From Sphingobacterium deserti (GTDB lineage Bacteria; Bacteroidota; Bacteroidia; Sphingobacteriales; Sphingobacteriaceae), in contig NZ_JJMU01000021.1 of the NCBI RefSeq assembly GCF_000757725.1, positions 1 through 64,000 on the forward strand: a stretch of DNA of 64,000 nt, written 5' to 3'. The translations under genes and the position numbers were made by a program. Under the pieces are notes generated by a model. That model saw nothing but the letters and a program-made list of their open reading frames with translations, did no database searches and was not told the origin of the DNA. Below, in pieces: positions 49,681-58,922 of this stretch (position 1 is its first letter; every line of letters starts with the position of its first letter).

Positions 49681-52452
49681 TTATTTTTTTACTGGTACAA
49701 TTTCCCAAATGCCAGAACCCAATTCCAGCTCTACTGCATCGGCCGTACGTACTGTCTTAAACGTGTTAAGTGCCCTGTTATTTACCACAAATTCCGTATT
49801 AGTAGGCAGCGCAATGGTGCACAGACTATTTACTGGAATTTCCAACGTATAATTTTTATCCTCGCGCTGAAATAGCACCTTTCCATATGGGCTTTCAAAG
49901 GCCAAATTACACTGGCTGAGGGTATCAACCAGCCGTGGTGCTATACGCAAATGCTTGTAGGCAATAGAGTTTTTTTCTTGTCCTAAACCGCTCAAACCGG
50001 CATGAAACCATTCCATAAGATGGCCTAGCATAAAGTGGTTATTGGATACATTGGGGAGTGCCGCCCAGGATTCGGTGAGTGCGGTAGCGCCTTTGCGAAT
50101 CTGATAGCCGTAGCCAGGCCGTGTATCATCATGGTGCATCGCGAAAATCAGGTCATCCCTATTTTCCTGTTGGAGTACCTGCAAGAGATAACGATGGCCG
50201 ATGTCGCCAGCTGTGAACGATGTATCTTGCGTCACGATGTCCGCAACGAGATTTTTAAACACCACATCCCGATTGCTGCTGTCAACTAAGCCCATATAGA
50301 GCGGCATGGCTAACGACGTTTGACTTCCGGAACCGTAGCTTGCCGCCTCTGCTTTGTAAAACGTCTTTTGGAATGCGCTATACACTTCGGTTTTTAACGA
50401 ATCATACCGTGCCTTTCCTTCCTCATCGCCCAGCAATGCTGCTATTTTTACCAAGACCTTTAAATCGTCGTAGTAGATCGCTGTTGCGGTAAGACCTTTC
50501 GGCGTCAATTGCGACACGCCGGGCCGTTCTGGCCCCAGATCGTACCAGTCGCTGAGCCCTTGATATAGGATATTATCTTTAGCCTTTGCCTGTAGGTAAT
50601 CCGCATATTTCTGCATCATGGGATAGTTCTCCGTGAGAAACGTAATATCACCGTACCACTGGTAGGCATACCAAGCTAAGAGTATCGCGCTTGATCCCCA
50701 TTCTGGTGAGTCGCGAAACATATCACCTCCCCAATCAAACTGCACATATTCCGGCGCAATTTCGGGAACTAAGCCATCTGCCGTTTGTGAAAAGCGCATG
50801 TCGCGCAATGACTTCTTAAATAAGCGAGCAACGTCATAGTTGTAATGGACCGATGGCCCCATGAGGTGGAGCTGCTCTAACCATCCCAGTTTTTCACGAT
50901 GTGGGCAGTCGGTAAAGACGCTTACCATATTGCTTTTGATAGCCCAATCGATGAGCCCGTGAATTTGGTTGAATAAGCTATCCGAACTGTGAAACGCACC
51001 GATCTGCCGTGCTCCGTTACGGATATGCTGCGCCTTTATGTCGAGAATCTCAATATTTCCGTTGCGAGCTGGCCGCCGCTGCACCTGCGCATAGCGAAAA
51101 CCGTAGTAGGTGAAACGTGGCCGCCACTCCACTTCGCTTTCTTTACCGAAAATATATTGGAAATAGTATGGGCTACCGGAATGCTTTTGGTTGGGAAGCC
51201 CCGCCTCGTTAAGTAGTTCGGCAGGATAAACCCGTACCGTATCGCCCGGCTTTCCTTTCATTTTTAGGGAAACGATGCCGGATGCATTCTGCCCGAAGTC
51301 GTATACATCACTTCGTCCGTTTGCATCCTTTTGCATATTTTTCCCGGGAAATTCCTGCATGACACGAACCGGCTCTATTTCTTGCGCTGTAAGGGCTGGT
51401 CCATCAACAAGCAGTGCGTTGCTCCATTGACGATCATCATAATGTGGCATAGTCCACGATGCGGGTAACACGGAAGCGTCGTAATCTTCACCACCATACA
51501 TACTGGAGAAGGTGATGGGCGAGCGTGCTACTTTCCAACTTTCATCGCTCACAATAATCTCCTGCTTGCCGTCTTCGTACGTATTAACTACTTTCATTTT
51601 AAGCTTCGGTAAACCGAAGGCTACTTTATGCTTTTGAAAGCGACCTTTAATAGGAGGAATGTAATAAAATCCGTTACCTAATAATATTGCCAAGCTGTTT
51701 TTGCCCTTTTTCCATGCGTTGGTTAAGTCATAAACAACGTAGTATGCTTCTTTATCGTACTTTGTCCAGCCTGGTTGCAGAACGGCATCGTCTACGGTTT
51801 TGCCATTCAAAAGCAGCTCATAATGTCCCAAGCCGGAAACATAAGCGATAGATGATTTCAATTTTCGTGCGACCTGAACTGTTTTTCTGAATACAGGCAA
51901 ATCGTAGCTTTTATCTATACGCAGCTTACTGGAACTCAGCGGCAATGGATTGATCAGCGAATCGGGTAGTATGTCCTTCGCTATCCATTTTGCCCCGCCC
52001 CAGTCTTCAGGCTTTAGTAAGCCTATGTGGAAAGACTGAACGGCACTAACCGCGGTATTTCCTTGATTATCCTGCACATGCAAGCGCACATAATAGGTAC
52101 GTCCCGCGGTCAATGCAGCTCCCGCATACACGATGTGTAGCGACTGCGCTTTGGAAACCCAATCGGTATTCCATAGCAGATTTCTCCCCCCGGAAAAGTG
52201 ACGATCTGTGCTTACTTCTATCTTATACGCTTTTTGCAACACATTGTGCGCATCGCTAGTTAATTGCCAACTGAAACTTGGCGAAAGTGTGTTGACGCCC
52301 AACGGATTCTCTCGGCCGGAAATTAATAGCTGTTGTATACCCAGCTTTGCATATACTGGCGAAATCTGTCCCGAAAGAAGCACTACATTAAATAGTGTCA
52401 TTAAGACAATAATATTTTTTTTGCGCAGGATTCTATCTATCACCACCTTCAT
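49681..52452 (-). CDS. GH78 alpha-L-rhamnosidase, full-length form
   Basis: The 923-residue secreted enzyme (leader about 1-35) has the Bac_rhamnosid N-terminal domains (YKIEVSTDRHFSGGRNLLWNTDWV; YVSGLGHYELLLNGKTV; LQPGWTKYDKEAYYVVYD) and the alpha/alpha barrel. The acid motif DCPHREKLGWLEQ (515-527) has Asp515 and Glu520; the base is probably Glu794 in GATALTESWAALPN. The position filled by the last Asp of the DCPxRE...GD motif in many enzymes is Gln here. It is one of three GH78 genes in the window. It removes terminal alpha-L-rhamnose, probably from rhamnogalacturonan oligosaccharides. Confidence 0.92.
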   Translation of the reverse strand: MKVVIDRILRKKNIIVLMTLFNVVLLSGQISPVYAKLGIQQLLISGRENPLGVNTLSPSFSWQLTSDAHNVLQKAYKIEVSTDRHFSGGRNLLWNTDWVSKAQSLHIVYAGAALTAGRTYYVRLHVQDNQGNTAVSAVQSFHIGLLKPEDWGGAKWIAKDILPDSLINPLPLSSSKLRIDKSYDLPVFRKTVQVARKLKSSIAYVSGLGHYELLLNGKTVDDAVLQPGWTKYDKEAYYVVYDLTNAWKKGKNSLAILLGNGFYYIPPIKGRFQKHKVAFGLPKLKMKVVNTYEDGKQEIIVSDESWKVARSPITFSSMYGGEDYDASVLPASWTMPHYDDRQWSNALLVDGPALTAQEIEPVRVMQEFPGKNMQKDANGRSDVYDFGQNASGIVSLKMKGKPGDTVRVYPAELLNEAGLPNQKHSGSPYYFQYIFGKESEVEWRPRFTYYGFRYAQVQRRPARNGNIEILDIKAQHIRNGARQIGAFHSSDSLFNQIHGLIDWAIKSNMVSVFTDCPHREKLGWLEQLHLMGPSVHYNYDVARLFKKSLRDMRFSQTADGLVPEIAPEYVQFDWGGDMFRDSPEWGSSAILLAWYAYQWYGDITFLTENYPMMQKYADYLQAKAKDNILYQGLSDWYDLGPERPGVSQLTPKGLTATAIYYDDLKVLVKIAALLGDEEGKARYDSLKTEVYSAFQKTFYKAEAASYGSGSQTSLAMPLYMGLVDSSNRDVVFKNLVADIVTQDTSFTAGDIGHRYLLQVLQQENRDDLIFAMHHDDTRPGYGYQIRKGATALTESWAALPNVSNNHFMLGHLMEWFHAGLSGLGQEKNSIAYKHLRIAPRLVDTLSQCNLAFESPYGKVLFQREDKNYTLEIPVNSLCTIALPTNTEFVVNNRALNTFKTVRTADAVELELGSGIWEIVPVKK

Positions 52453-52462
52453 ATTCGTACAA

Positions 52463-53935
52463 TTAAAGCTGCTTCTTTTGGGTTAATACCACATTCTCTT
52501 GTTCCAAGCCGGATACATTCACGCTGTCTACAGCGATCACATCACAAACAAACGTACTGTTTTTGATCTGTATATCTTTCGCATCTTTCAAAGAAAGATA
52601 ATTCTTACCGCGGCCATATACCCGATCAAAAGTCACCTGTTCCAGAACGGACTCGGGAATTCCTTCTACTTTTATGCAATCGCTGGATGTCCCGATGTAT
52701 ATATTCTTCAAGTTGATTTGAGAGAAACGTGGCGTAAGTGCGTTTTTTTCGACCTTATAATCACGACTTGCCTGATTGCCCACGTGCAGTGCCTGCCCAA
52801 GCATGTCCCAACGTAGCGCGGAGTGTACCACATCCATCCGGATATTTTCAAAACGAATTTTCTCGCCGCCGCCACCGCGTGGTCTTCTTGTTTTGAAACG
52901 AATGCCTACATCCGTTCCTGTAAACACACAGTCGTGTACGTATACCTGACGCACCATCCCGGCCGTCTCGCTACCAATAGTAAACCCGCCATGCCCCTGG
53001 GCAGATAGGCAGTACCGCACGACGATATTCTCCGAAGGACGATTGACGCGCAAGCCATCATAGCCGCGACCCGCTTTTATGGCGATACAATCATCGCCGG
53101 TATTCAACGTACAGTATTCAACCAATACGTTTTTTGAGGATTCTATATCAATTCCATCACCACGCTGTATGCCCACCGAATGAATACGAAGCCCGCGAAT
53201 AACCACATTTTCACAATAGGTAGGAACGACATTCCAGAATGCTGAGCGCTCCAAACTTAACCCTTCAATCCAAACCTGTTGGCAATTGATCGGTGCAATT
53301 AGTGCCGGTGGAAATATATAATCGGCCGTTTTGCCATCGTATACTCTATCGGCAACCGGTGTATTGCTATCCACGATGTTTTCGATAACATCGTGCGTCA
53401 TTGTCCTTTCGCGCACACTCCCTTTTCCAGGCCCAACTAATTTCCCTTTTCCCGTTAGCGCGATATTTTTTGCGCCATTTGCATATATACATGCGCCGAG
53501 ACTATAGAGTTCGACGCCTTCATTGCGCGTAAACACCACCGGAAGAAAATCTGCCATATCTGCCTTAAATTCGAGAACAGCACCTTCTACCAAATGCAAG
53601 TTGATGTTGCTCTTTAATTCGATTCGCCCCGAAAGATAATGCCCGCTGTCGAGAACAACAGTTCCGCCACCTGCGGCGGCTAGTTGATCTATACGGCGCT
53701 GTATATCTCGCTCACCGGCGCGTACGGTATCTTGTCGCTGCGGGAACGTAGGTCGAGTAAAGGTTGCCTCGAAAAAAGGCGACTCTACCGGCTCAACATC
53801 TGCAGGAAGATGATCGGCGCCAACCTGATCCGCTTTTAGCAATGCGCGTTCCAACTGCTTTTCCAATGGAATGGATTTACAACCAAACAACAGCCCAAAG
53901 AGCAACAATATACCTATGCCTCGGACGTTTCTCAT
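52463..53935 (-). CDS. GH28 polygalacturonase-family lipoprotein
   Basis: The 490-residue lipoprotein (lipobox LLFGC, Cys19) is a right-handed beta-helix with the GH28 catalytic blocks: RGDGIDIES (Asp260, Asp263), NTGDDCIAIKAGR (Asp281-Asp282), SAQGHGGFTIGSE (His315) and GIRFKTR (Arg346, Lys348). GH28 enzymes hydrolyse galacturonosyl bonds in homogalacturonan or rhamnogalacturonan. Anchoring suggests an outer-membrane or periplasmic exo-type role. It lies 10 bp upstream of the GH78 gene and overlaps the TIM-barrel gene by 4 bp. This gene is the strongest direct evidence for a pectic substrate. Confidence 0.92.
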   Translation of the reverse strand: MRNVRGIGILLLFGLLFGCKSIPLEKQLERALLKADQVGADHLPADVEPVESPFFEATFTRPTFPQRQDTVRAGERDIQRRIDQLAAAGGGTVVLDSGHYLSGRIELKSNINLHLVEGAVLEFKADMADFLPVVFTRNEGVELYSLGACIYANGAKNIALTGKGKLVGPGKGSVRERTMTHDVIENIVDSNTPVADRVYDGKTADYIFPPALIAPINCQQVWIEGLSLERSAFWNVVPTYCENVVIRGLRIHSVGIQRGDGIDIESSKNVLVEYCTLNTGDDCIAIKAGRGYDGLRVNRPSENIVVRYCLSAQGHGGFTIGSETAGMVRQVYVHDCVFTGTDVGIRFKTRRPRGGGGEKIRFENIRMDVVHSALRWDMLGQALHVGNQASRDYKVEKNALTPRFSQINLKNIYIGTSSDCIKVEGIPESVLEQVTFDRVYGRGKNYLSLKDAKDIQIKNSTFVCDVIAVDSVNVSGLEQENVVLTQKKQL

Positions 53936-54822
53936 TGAAATATTTGCTTCATGTAGCGCGTGTTCGCACCAAAATTTTCCTTAACCATGCGTGGTGATAA
54001 GCTGGCATCTCGCGAACGTTCAATCACTAACCAACCTTTCCAGCCCATCTTATCTAGTGCCGACCTTACTTGTGGCATATTTAAACGGGTGTTATTTTCC
54101 AACCAAACCCCGTCTTCATCTGTACAATGGATTTGGCAGATGCGTTTCTTACCCAAAATTTTCAGTTCGCTAATTAGGTCACGTCCTTCTTTCAATGGAT
54201 TGGAAAAATTGAAATAGATCTGGATATTCTTGGATCCTATCTCTTTCAATAGCTCCACCTCCCCTTTCGCATCCAAAGCTGTTTCTATACCGATGACGAC
54301 ACCTGCTTTCTTTGCCATTTCCCCTACTACTTTCAACCGCTCAACAATTGCTGGACGTAGCTCTGGATGTTGACGTAAATCTCCCTGAATACCCAAAGGA
54401 AGAAAAGCGACTTTAACACCCATTTGCTGGCAAGTGGTTAAGCAGTCGCCCACCATTTGTTTGTATGTGGGCCGTGTAGCAAAAGACTGTGCATAAAAGC
54501 CTGTCATAGCCAACGAGCAAATTTCCACGCCTGTTTCTTTGGATTTTGCCAAATACTCTTCGCGAGTCGCTGGATCGGCGAGCTTACTTTCGAAGGTATC
54601 TCGATTGCCGAGACCGCCCATATCGACTTCAAGACCATCGGCTCCGATTTCTTTCGAAAGTTCAAAAGCGCTTAGTTTCTGGCGTTTCAAGATCATCAAA
54701 TCAATAACGGCAATCTTATAGCGATGCTTCGCTGCAGGCATCGCCCATAGGTCGTTCGCGAGCAATAAGCCAGCGCCTATCATTGCACTGTGCCGTATAA
54801 AATTTCTTCTCCCTCTATCCAT
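53932..54822 (-). CDS. Exported sugar phosphate isomerase/epimerase-like TIM-barrel protein
   Basis: The 296-residue protein has a Tat-like leader (RRNFIRHSAMIGAGLLLANDLWA, about 4-26) and an AP-endonuclease-2-type TIM barrel: KIAVIDLMILKRQKLSAFELSKEIGADGLEVDMGG, GVVIGIETALDAKGEVELLKEI, and HCTDEDGVWLENNTRLNMPQVRSALDKMGWKGWLVIERS. The metal-binding Glu/His/Asp positions are compatible with isomerase or 3-keto-glycoside chemistry. Exported members next to Gfo/Idh and DUF1080 genes are common in this phylum. Its real reaction is unknown. It overlaps the GH28 start by 4 bp. Confidence 0.78.
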   Translation of the reverse strand: MDRGRRNFIRHSAMIGAGLLLANDLWAMPAAKHRYKIAVIDLMILKRQKLSAFELSKEIGADGLEVDMGGLGNRDTFESKLADPATREEYLAKSKETGVEICSLAMTGFYAQSFATRPTYKQMVGDCLTTCQQMGVKVAFLPLGIQGDLRQHPELRPAIVERLKVVGEMAKKAGVVIGIETALDAKGEVELLKEIGSKNIQIYFNFSNPLKEGRDLISELKILGKKRICQIHCTDEDGVWLENNTRLNMPQVRSALDKMGWKGWLVIERSRDASLSPRMVKENFGANTRYMKQIFQ

Positions 54823-54828
54823 ATCGTT

Positions 54829-56214
54829 TTAGTTTTGAAATAGTTTTTCTAGGTTTTCGTATCCATGTAAAGCATTTGCAGGCAGGTTTTCCCCGTTTGC
54901 ACCGAAGGTGTATAATGCTTCCTTTTTTTCAATAGTACATCCCGATTCGTCATATTCGCCCGCTTGGTTTTTCAATGTTTTATTGTTGAGATTGAAATAG
55001 CGCGCTACGAAATCGTAAACAGGCTTGCGTTTGCTGTATCCAAAATCATGGCCATCATTCGGTAGATGCACATTGGCTACATCCATTGATTTTCCGTAGT
55101 AACCGTATATTTTTTGCAAGTAGCCAAAATCGTGTTCGGGCATATGCGCTGTCCAGTCTTTTCCATCCGAGATAACCAGCTGCGGACGTGGCGCTGCAAA
55201 AGCTGCCAATTCCACATTGTTAGTACCTCCGCCACTTGCGTGAATCGGCAGCCCGCTTTCGCAAGGACAGCCACCATAAAAATAAGACGATAGTGAAACG
55301 ACAGGAATGCTTAATGTGATGCGGTCATCCAATGCTGTCATTAAAACGGCATGGCTTCCGCCGCCAGACCCACCGCAGATGGCTACACGAGCAGCGTCTA
55401 TCGCTTGCTCCGCGAGCATATAATCCAATAAACGGATAGCTCCTAATGTTTGCACAGTCATGGCCAAGCTTTTTCTGTGATCTTCAGATTTAAATTGCAG
55501 GAGGGATTCGCCCCAAGCAAAAAGATCATAACTAACAGCTACCGCGCCCATCTTAGCCAGCATAGCACAGCGAATTTGCGCGTCCTTGCGGTAACGATGA
55601 TCGCCCCAATGTCCATCCGGACTTAATACCAGGGCACTTTTACCTTTTGCTTTCGCCGGCTTGTACATCGATCCGTTAAGGTAAACACCGGGTAGTATTT
55701 CTAGTGCAAAATTTTGGACGCTGTAACCGTCGAAGTTTCGCTTTTCCGTAAAAATTGGTTTTGACGCTGGCTTGGCGGGAAGCGGCGAGAGTTTCAGCGC
55801 TGTAAACAGCTCTGGCCGAATAGCCGCTTTTCTTTTTTCCCAACTCGCTATATCCTGATATTGCGTAGCGAGCTGATCCAGGTAATCCCATCCGTCCTTC
55901 ACCTCCCAACGGTAATATTCGTACGGCTTCAGTTTATACTTTTTATCCCCCTCTTTATTGACCTTTAGGTCAAGCGGTGCCAATACATTTCGCAACGTTT
56001 CATCGACATCGCTGCGGAATCGCCACATGGCATAATTCAAATATTTATCACGCACCTGTGCTTCATCATATTTGATGGTGATGCCGTAACGCTGCTCTAG
56101 GTCGCGAAGTACTTCTACTAAAGGCTTACGGTATTGTTCATCTGAGTTTTGTTGAGCAAAGCTAAACGTAATGAACAGGCTGAACAGGGCGAAAGTGAAT
56201 AGCTTTTTAAACAT
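54829..56214 (-). CDS. Secreted alpha/beta-hydrolase esterase with an STN-like N-terminal domain
   Basis: The 461-residue protein has a signal peptide (1-20). Residues about 28-97 (PLVEVLRDLEQRYGITIKYDEAQVRDKYLNYAMWRFRSDVDETLRNVLAPLDLKV) look like the STN/secretin short domain seen at the start of TonB transducers. The hydrolase domain then runs to the end with nucleophile Ser283 (ICGGSGGGSHAV), Asp350 (ISDGKDW) and His389 (NDGHDFGY). It resembles acetyl xylan or pectin acetylesterases of the prolyl-oligopeptidase-like type. It overlaps the SSS transporter stop by 8 bp. Substrate inferred as an acetylated or methylated pectic glycan. Confidence 0.78.
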   Translation of the reverse strand: MFKKLFTFALFSLFITFSFAQQNSDEQYRKPLVEVLRDLEQRYGITIKYDEAQVRDKYLNYAMWRFRSDVDETLRNVLAPLDLKVNKEGDKKYKLKPYEYYRWEVKDGWDYLDQLATQYQDIASWEKRKAAIRPELFTALKLSPLPAKPASKPIFTEKRNFDGYSVQNFALEILPGVYLNGSMYKPAKAKGKSALVLSPDGHWGDHRYRKDAQIRCAMLAKMGAVAVSYDLFAWGESLLQFKSEDHRKSLAMTVQTLGAIRLLDYMLAEQAIDAARVAICGGSGGGSHAVLMTALDDRITLSIPVVSLSSYFYGGCPCESGLPIHASGGGTNNVELAAFAAPRPQLVISDGKDWTAHMPEHDFGYLQKIYGYYGKSMDVANVHLPNDGHDFGYSKRKPVYDFVARYFNLNNKTLKNQAGEYDESGCTIEKKEALYTFGANGENLPANALHGYENLEKLFQN

Positions 56215-57784
56215 GGTCTATCCCTCCCTTTTGTTCTAACTTGCGGTTTGCGCGCCAACCATAAAAGTATAGGTTGGGATCGAGGTTTGGTTTTGGGTAA
56301 AACAAGCTTGCGAAATAACCGACTATGATCACAATCAAATGGCTGTAGACCCCAAGCATGAGCTTATTGTGCGTAAAGTTGAGTGTGCCAAGGTCAAGCA
56401 AAATGCGCGTCTCGCCTCCTATCTCCATTTCGGTGCTGCTTAGGAAAGCATATGCTGTGAAAAGAATACATACGATAATAGCAATGTTGACGCCTTGCTT
56501 ATTGGCACGCCTGGAGAAGACTCCCAAAAGAAAGATCCCGACAATGCCGCCGGAGAATATTGCATATAATGTAAAAATAATGCCAAGGATGCTCTCGCTC
56601 CCCAACTCGATATAAATGAAGCCGATCCCCATCGAGATAAGTCCGGCAACGGCCACCATCGTGCGGCTTGCTTTGAGGTATTCGTTATCCACACGATTTG
56701 GTCGCAGCTTTTTATAGTAGTCTTCAATACCTACAGCAGCTAATGAATTTAAATCGGCACTTAAGCTGCAGATAGCGGCAGACACCATAGCTGCCAATAT
56801 AAACCCGACAACGCCTACAGGCAGCTGGCTCATAATGAAATAAGGAAATACGCTATTCGGGCCAATTCCATCTGGCAAAGGCTGTTGTTGGTAATAAACG
56901 AACAATGCCGTTCCAATAAACATAAACAACGACCACACAGGAACAGTCAATAAAATCCCCATCAACGACGCACGAATGGCAGATTTATCTGATCTCGCGG
57001 TGAGATAACGCTGGATCACCGTTTGATCAGTACCATATTTTTGAATGGCGTAGAACATACCATTGATGGCCATCACCACGAAGGTCAGTCTTGTAAAATC
57101 TAGGTCGTAAGGTCCAAAGCCGGTGCGCCCATTCTCGGAGGCAATGCGCCATACTTCGGGCAAACCGCCTTGCACTGAAAAAATGATCACCAATAAACAA
57201 AGAATGCCACTGGCAAATAACATAAAACCTTGAAAAACATCCAGCCATATCACAGCCTCTATTCCACCCAGTAAGTTTACGGTAACAATAATTAAGCCTA
57301 CAACGATAATAATCCAATAGGTATGGATATCGGTCATGCTTGACAAGGCTACGGCAAGTAAATACAACACGGTGCCCATACCGGAGAATTGTCTTAGCAC
57401 AAAAGCGATTGAACTGTAATAGCGTGCGAAGTTACCGAAGCGTTTTTCAAAATACTCGTAAGTACTTAAGCCGATCACTTTACGATACAGTGGCACAATA
57501 AACCAAACCGTCCCTAAAAGTACGAGCGGCACCATTAATCCCTGCACCAAAAGGATCCAGTTGTGCGCATAACCTTCTGCAGGATAGCCTAAGAAGGTGA
57601 CGCTACTGATCAGTGTAGCCAAAAGAGACATACCAATTGCCCAGGATGGCACTCTCCCTTTCGCCGAAAAATAAGCTTCAGTAGATTTCTGATTTTTGGC
57701 GTATTTCAACCCGAAATATAAAGTAACCAGTAAAACGGCTACGATAATACCATAATCAAAAACACTTAAAATAGGTTTATTCAT
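56207..57784 (-). CDS. Sodium:solute symporter (SSS/SGLT family) 2
   Basis: The 525-residue inner-membrane protein has about thirteen to fourteen segments. The N-terminus reads LYFGLKYAKNQKSTEAYFSAKGRVPSWAIGMSLLATLISSVTFLGYPAEGYAHNW, an SSS motif, and the later signature is AAICSLSADLNSLAAVGIEDYYKK. It is a different subtype from the SSS protein at 36029-37609. Its start overlaps the kinase stop by 4 bp, so it probably imports the acid sugar that the DUF1537 kinase phosphorylates. The ion and sugar are inferred from family. Confidence 0.9.
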   Translation of the reverse strand: MNKPILSVFDYGIIVAVLLVTLYFGLKYAKNQKSTEAYFSAKGRVPSWAIGMSLLATLISSVTFLGYPAEGYAHNWILLVQGLMVPLVLLGTVWFIVPLYRKVIGLSTYEYFEKRFGNFARYYSSIAFVLRQFSGMGTVLYLLAVALSSMTDIHTYWIIIVVGLIIVTVNLLGGIEAVIWLDVFQGFMLFASGILCLLVIIFSVQGGLPEVWRIASENGRTGFGPYDLDFTRLTFVVMAINGMFYAIQKYGTDQTVIQRYLTARSDKSAIRASLMGILLTVPVWSLFMFIGTALFVYYQQQPLPDGIGPNSVFPYFIMSQLPVGVVGFILAAMVSAAICSLSADLNSLAAVGIEDYYKKLRPNRVDNEYLKASRTMVAVAGLISMGIGFIYIELGSESILGIIFTLYAIFSGGIVGIFLLGVFSRRANKQGVNIAIIVCILFTAYAFLSSTEMEIGGETRILLDLGTLNFTHNKLMLGVYSHLIVIIVGYFASLFYPKPNLDPNLYFYGWRANRKLEQKGGIDHV

Positions 57785-58920
57785 TTTATGTTAGGTTTAC
57801 GTTGTGGACCAAAGGCCCATAATTCTTCTGTCCACGGGTAACTTCCCGGCTTTAGCGTGATAGCAAGTTCCTTTTCCGGAACTTCGTTTCTGATCACACC
57901 GGGCGCATGTTCCGCCGTGGGTAAGAGCACATCAATGTTTAGGGCGTTAAGGACAGCTTGCGCCGTTGCTCCGCCCTCTATAATGAGCTCTTTTGGCATA
58001 TCCGTTTGAAGCATAGACACGGTGTTGGCCATGCTCGTGCGGATCGTGTCCGCTCCTGCAACCAACCCGGCCTGCACCGCGAAAACGGCAATTCTATTTT
58101 TCTTGAGTAAGTTAAGCAGTTTGTCAGCGACTTCCCTTTCGCTTCCTTTTCGCCGCCAATATATCACATTTTCTTGCGATAACGCAGTTATTCTTGTAAC
58201 ACTTTGCTTATGATTGGATCCACATATGTACAGGATTGGTTCTTTTCGAAAATACGGCTCCTGCCCTGCTGCCATTTTACGCTCCGAGCGCTTCTGTAGC
58301 AAGGCCTCGAAAAAGGCGGCAGCGCCAGCACATAAAGCATTTTCTGGGATATGACGCGACCACTGATGTAGGTCGTCCCAAGATTTGGCCGCCGCTATAA
58401 CTTGCCTGTGTGTCTTTTGCCACAGCGCAGGTTTTTGCAATACCGACCACAGGCTACTTCCCAATAAATCTAATAGATTACTGGAACGTACCGGAAATTC
58501 AGGGTCGCGAGCAAAATCTGTATCTGCGATGGGGGCTCCGGCTACAAGATATTGTTCTCCCTGGATAACCCGATCCAGATTAGGATTAACTGGGCTAAAG
58601 AATACATATTCACGCTGTAGCAAAGACTGGTAATAGGCTAACTCTTCCTTGATGTGTCCGCGCAAAGCGGAGTCAAATTTCAAGTAAACCCAATCCCATG
58701 TTTTCGTGTTCGATGCTGCGAAAATAGCTGCCCGATGAGCACGGGCATCTTCTGTTTTTAGGGATCTGGAGTTGCTGTTCAACACCAGTACGTCGGCCGT
58801 AACCGATTGGTTCAGGTGCCGCACGATCTGGCTGGATAGACCATGCCGAAGCGCGATGCCTGCTATTTCCGCGGCACCGGTCAAATCGTCTGCAATAACC
58901 AATATCGATCCCCTACTCAT
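57781..58920 (-). CDS. Four-carbon acid sugar kinase family protein (DUF1537)
   Basis: The 379-residue cytoplasmic kinase has the N-terminal substrate domain with ILVIADDLTGAAEIAGIALRHG (6-27, Asp11-Asp12) and VYLKFDSALRGHIKEELAYY. The C-terminal nucleotide domain contains ELIIEGGATAQAVLNAL and ELAITLKPGSYPW. DUF1537 members phosphorylate acids such as D-threonate, D-erythronate, L-threonate and, in some clades, 3-oxo-isoapionate. The adjacent PdxA-like dehydrogenase (2 bp upstream) is the standard partner for C4 acids, making a threonate- or erythronate-type substrate most likely. The sugar acid would come from the glycan or its breakdown. Confidence 0.88.
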   Translation of the reverse strand: MSRGSILVIADDLTGAAEIAGIALRHGLSSQIVRHLNQSVTADVLVLNSNSRSLKTEDARAHRAAIFAASNTKTWDWVYLKFDSALRGHIKEELAYYQSLLQREYVFFSPVNPNLDRVIQGEQYLVAGAPIADTDFARDPEFPVRSSNLLDLLGSSLWSVLQKPALWQKTHRQVIAAAKSWDDLHQWSRHIPENALCAGAAAFFEALLQKRSERKMAAGQEPYFRKEPILYICGSNHKQSVTRITALSQENVIYWRRKGSEREVADKLLNLLKKNRIAVFAVQAGLVAGADTIRTSMANTVSMLQTDMPKELIIEGGATAQAVLNALNIDVLLPTAEHAPGVIRNEVPEKELAITLKPGSYPWTEELWAFGPQRKPNIK

Positions 58921-58922
58921 TG

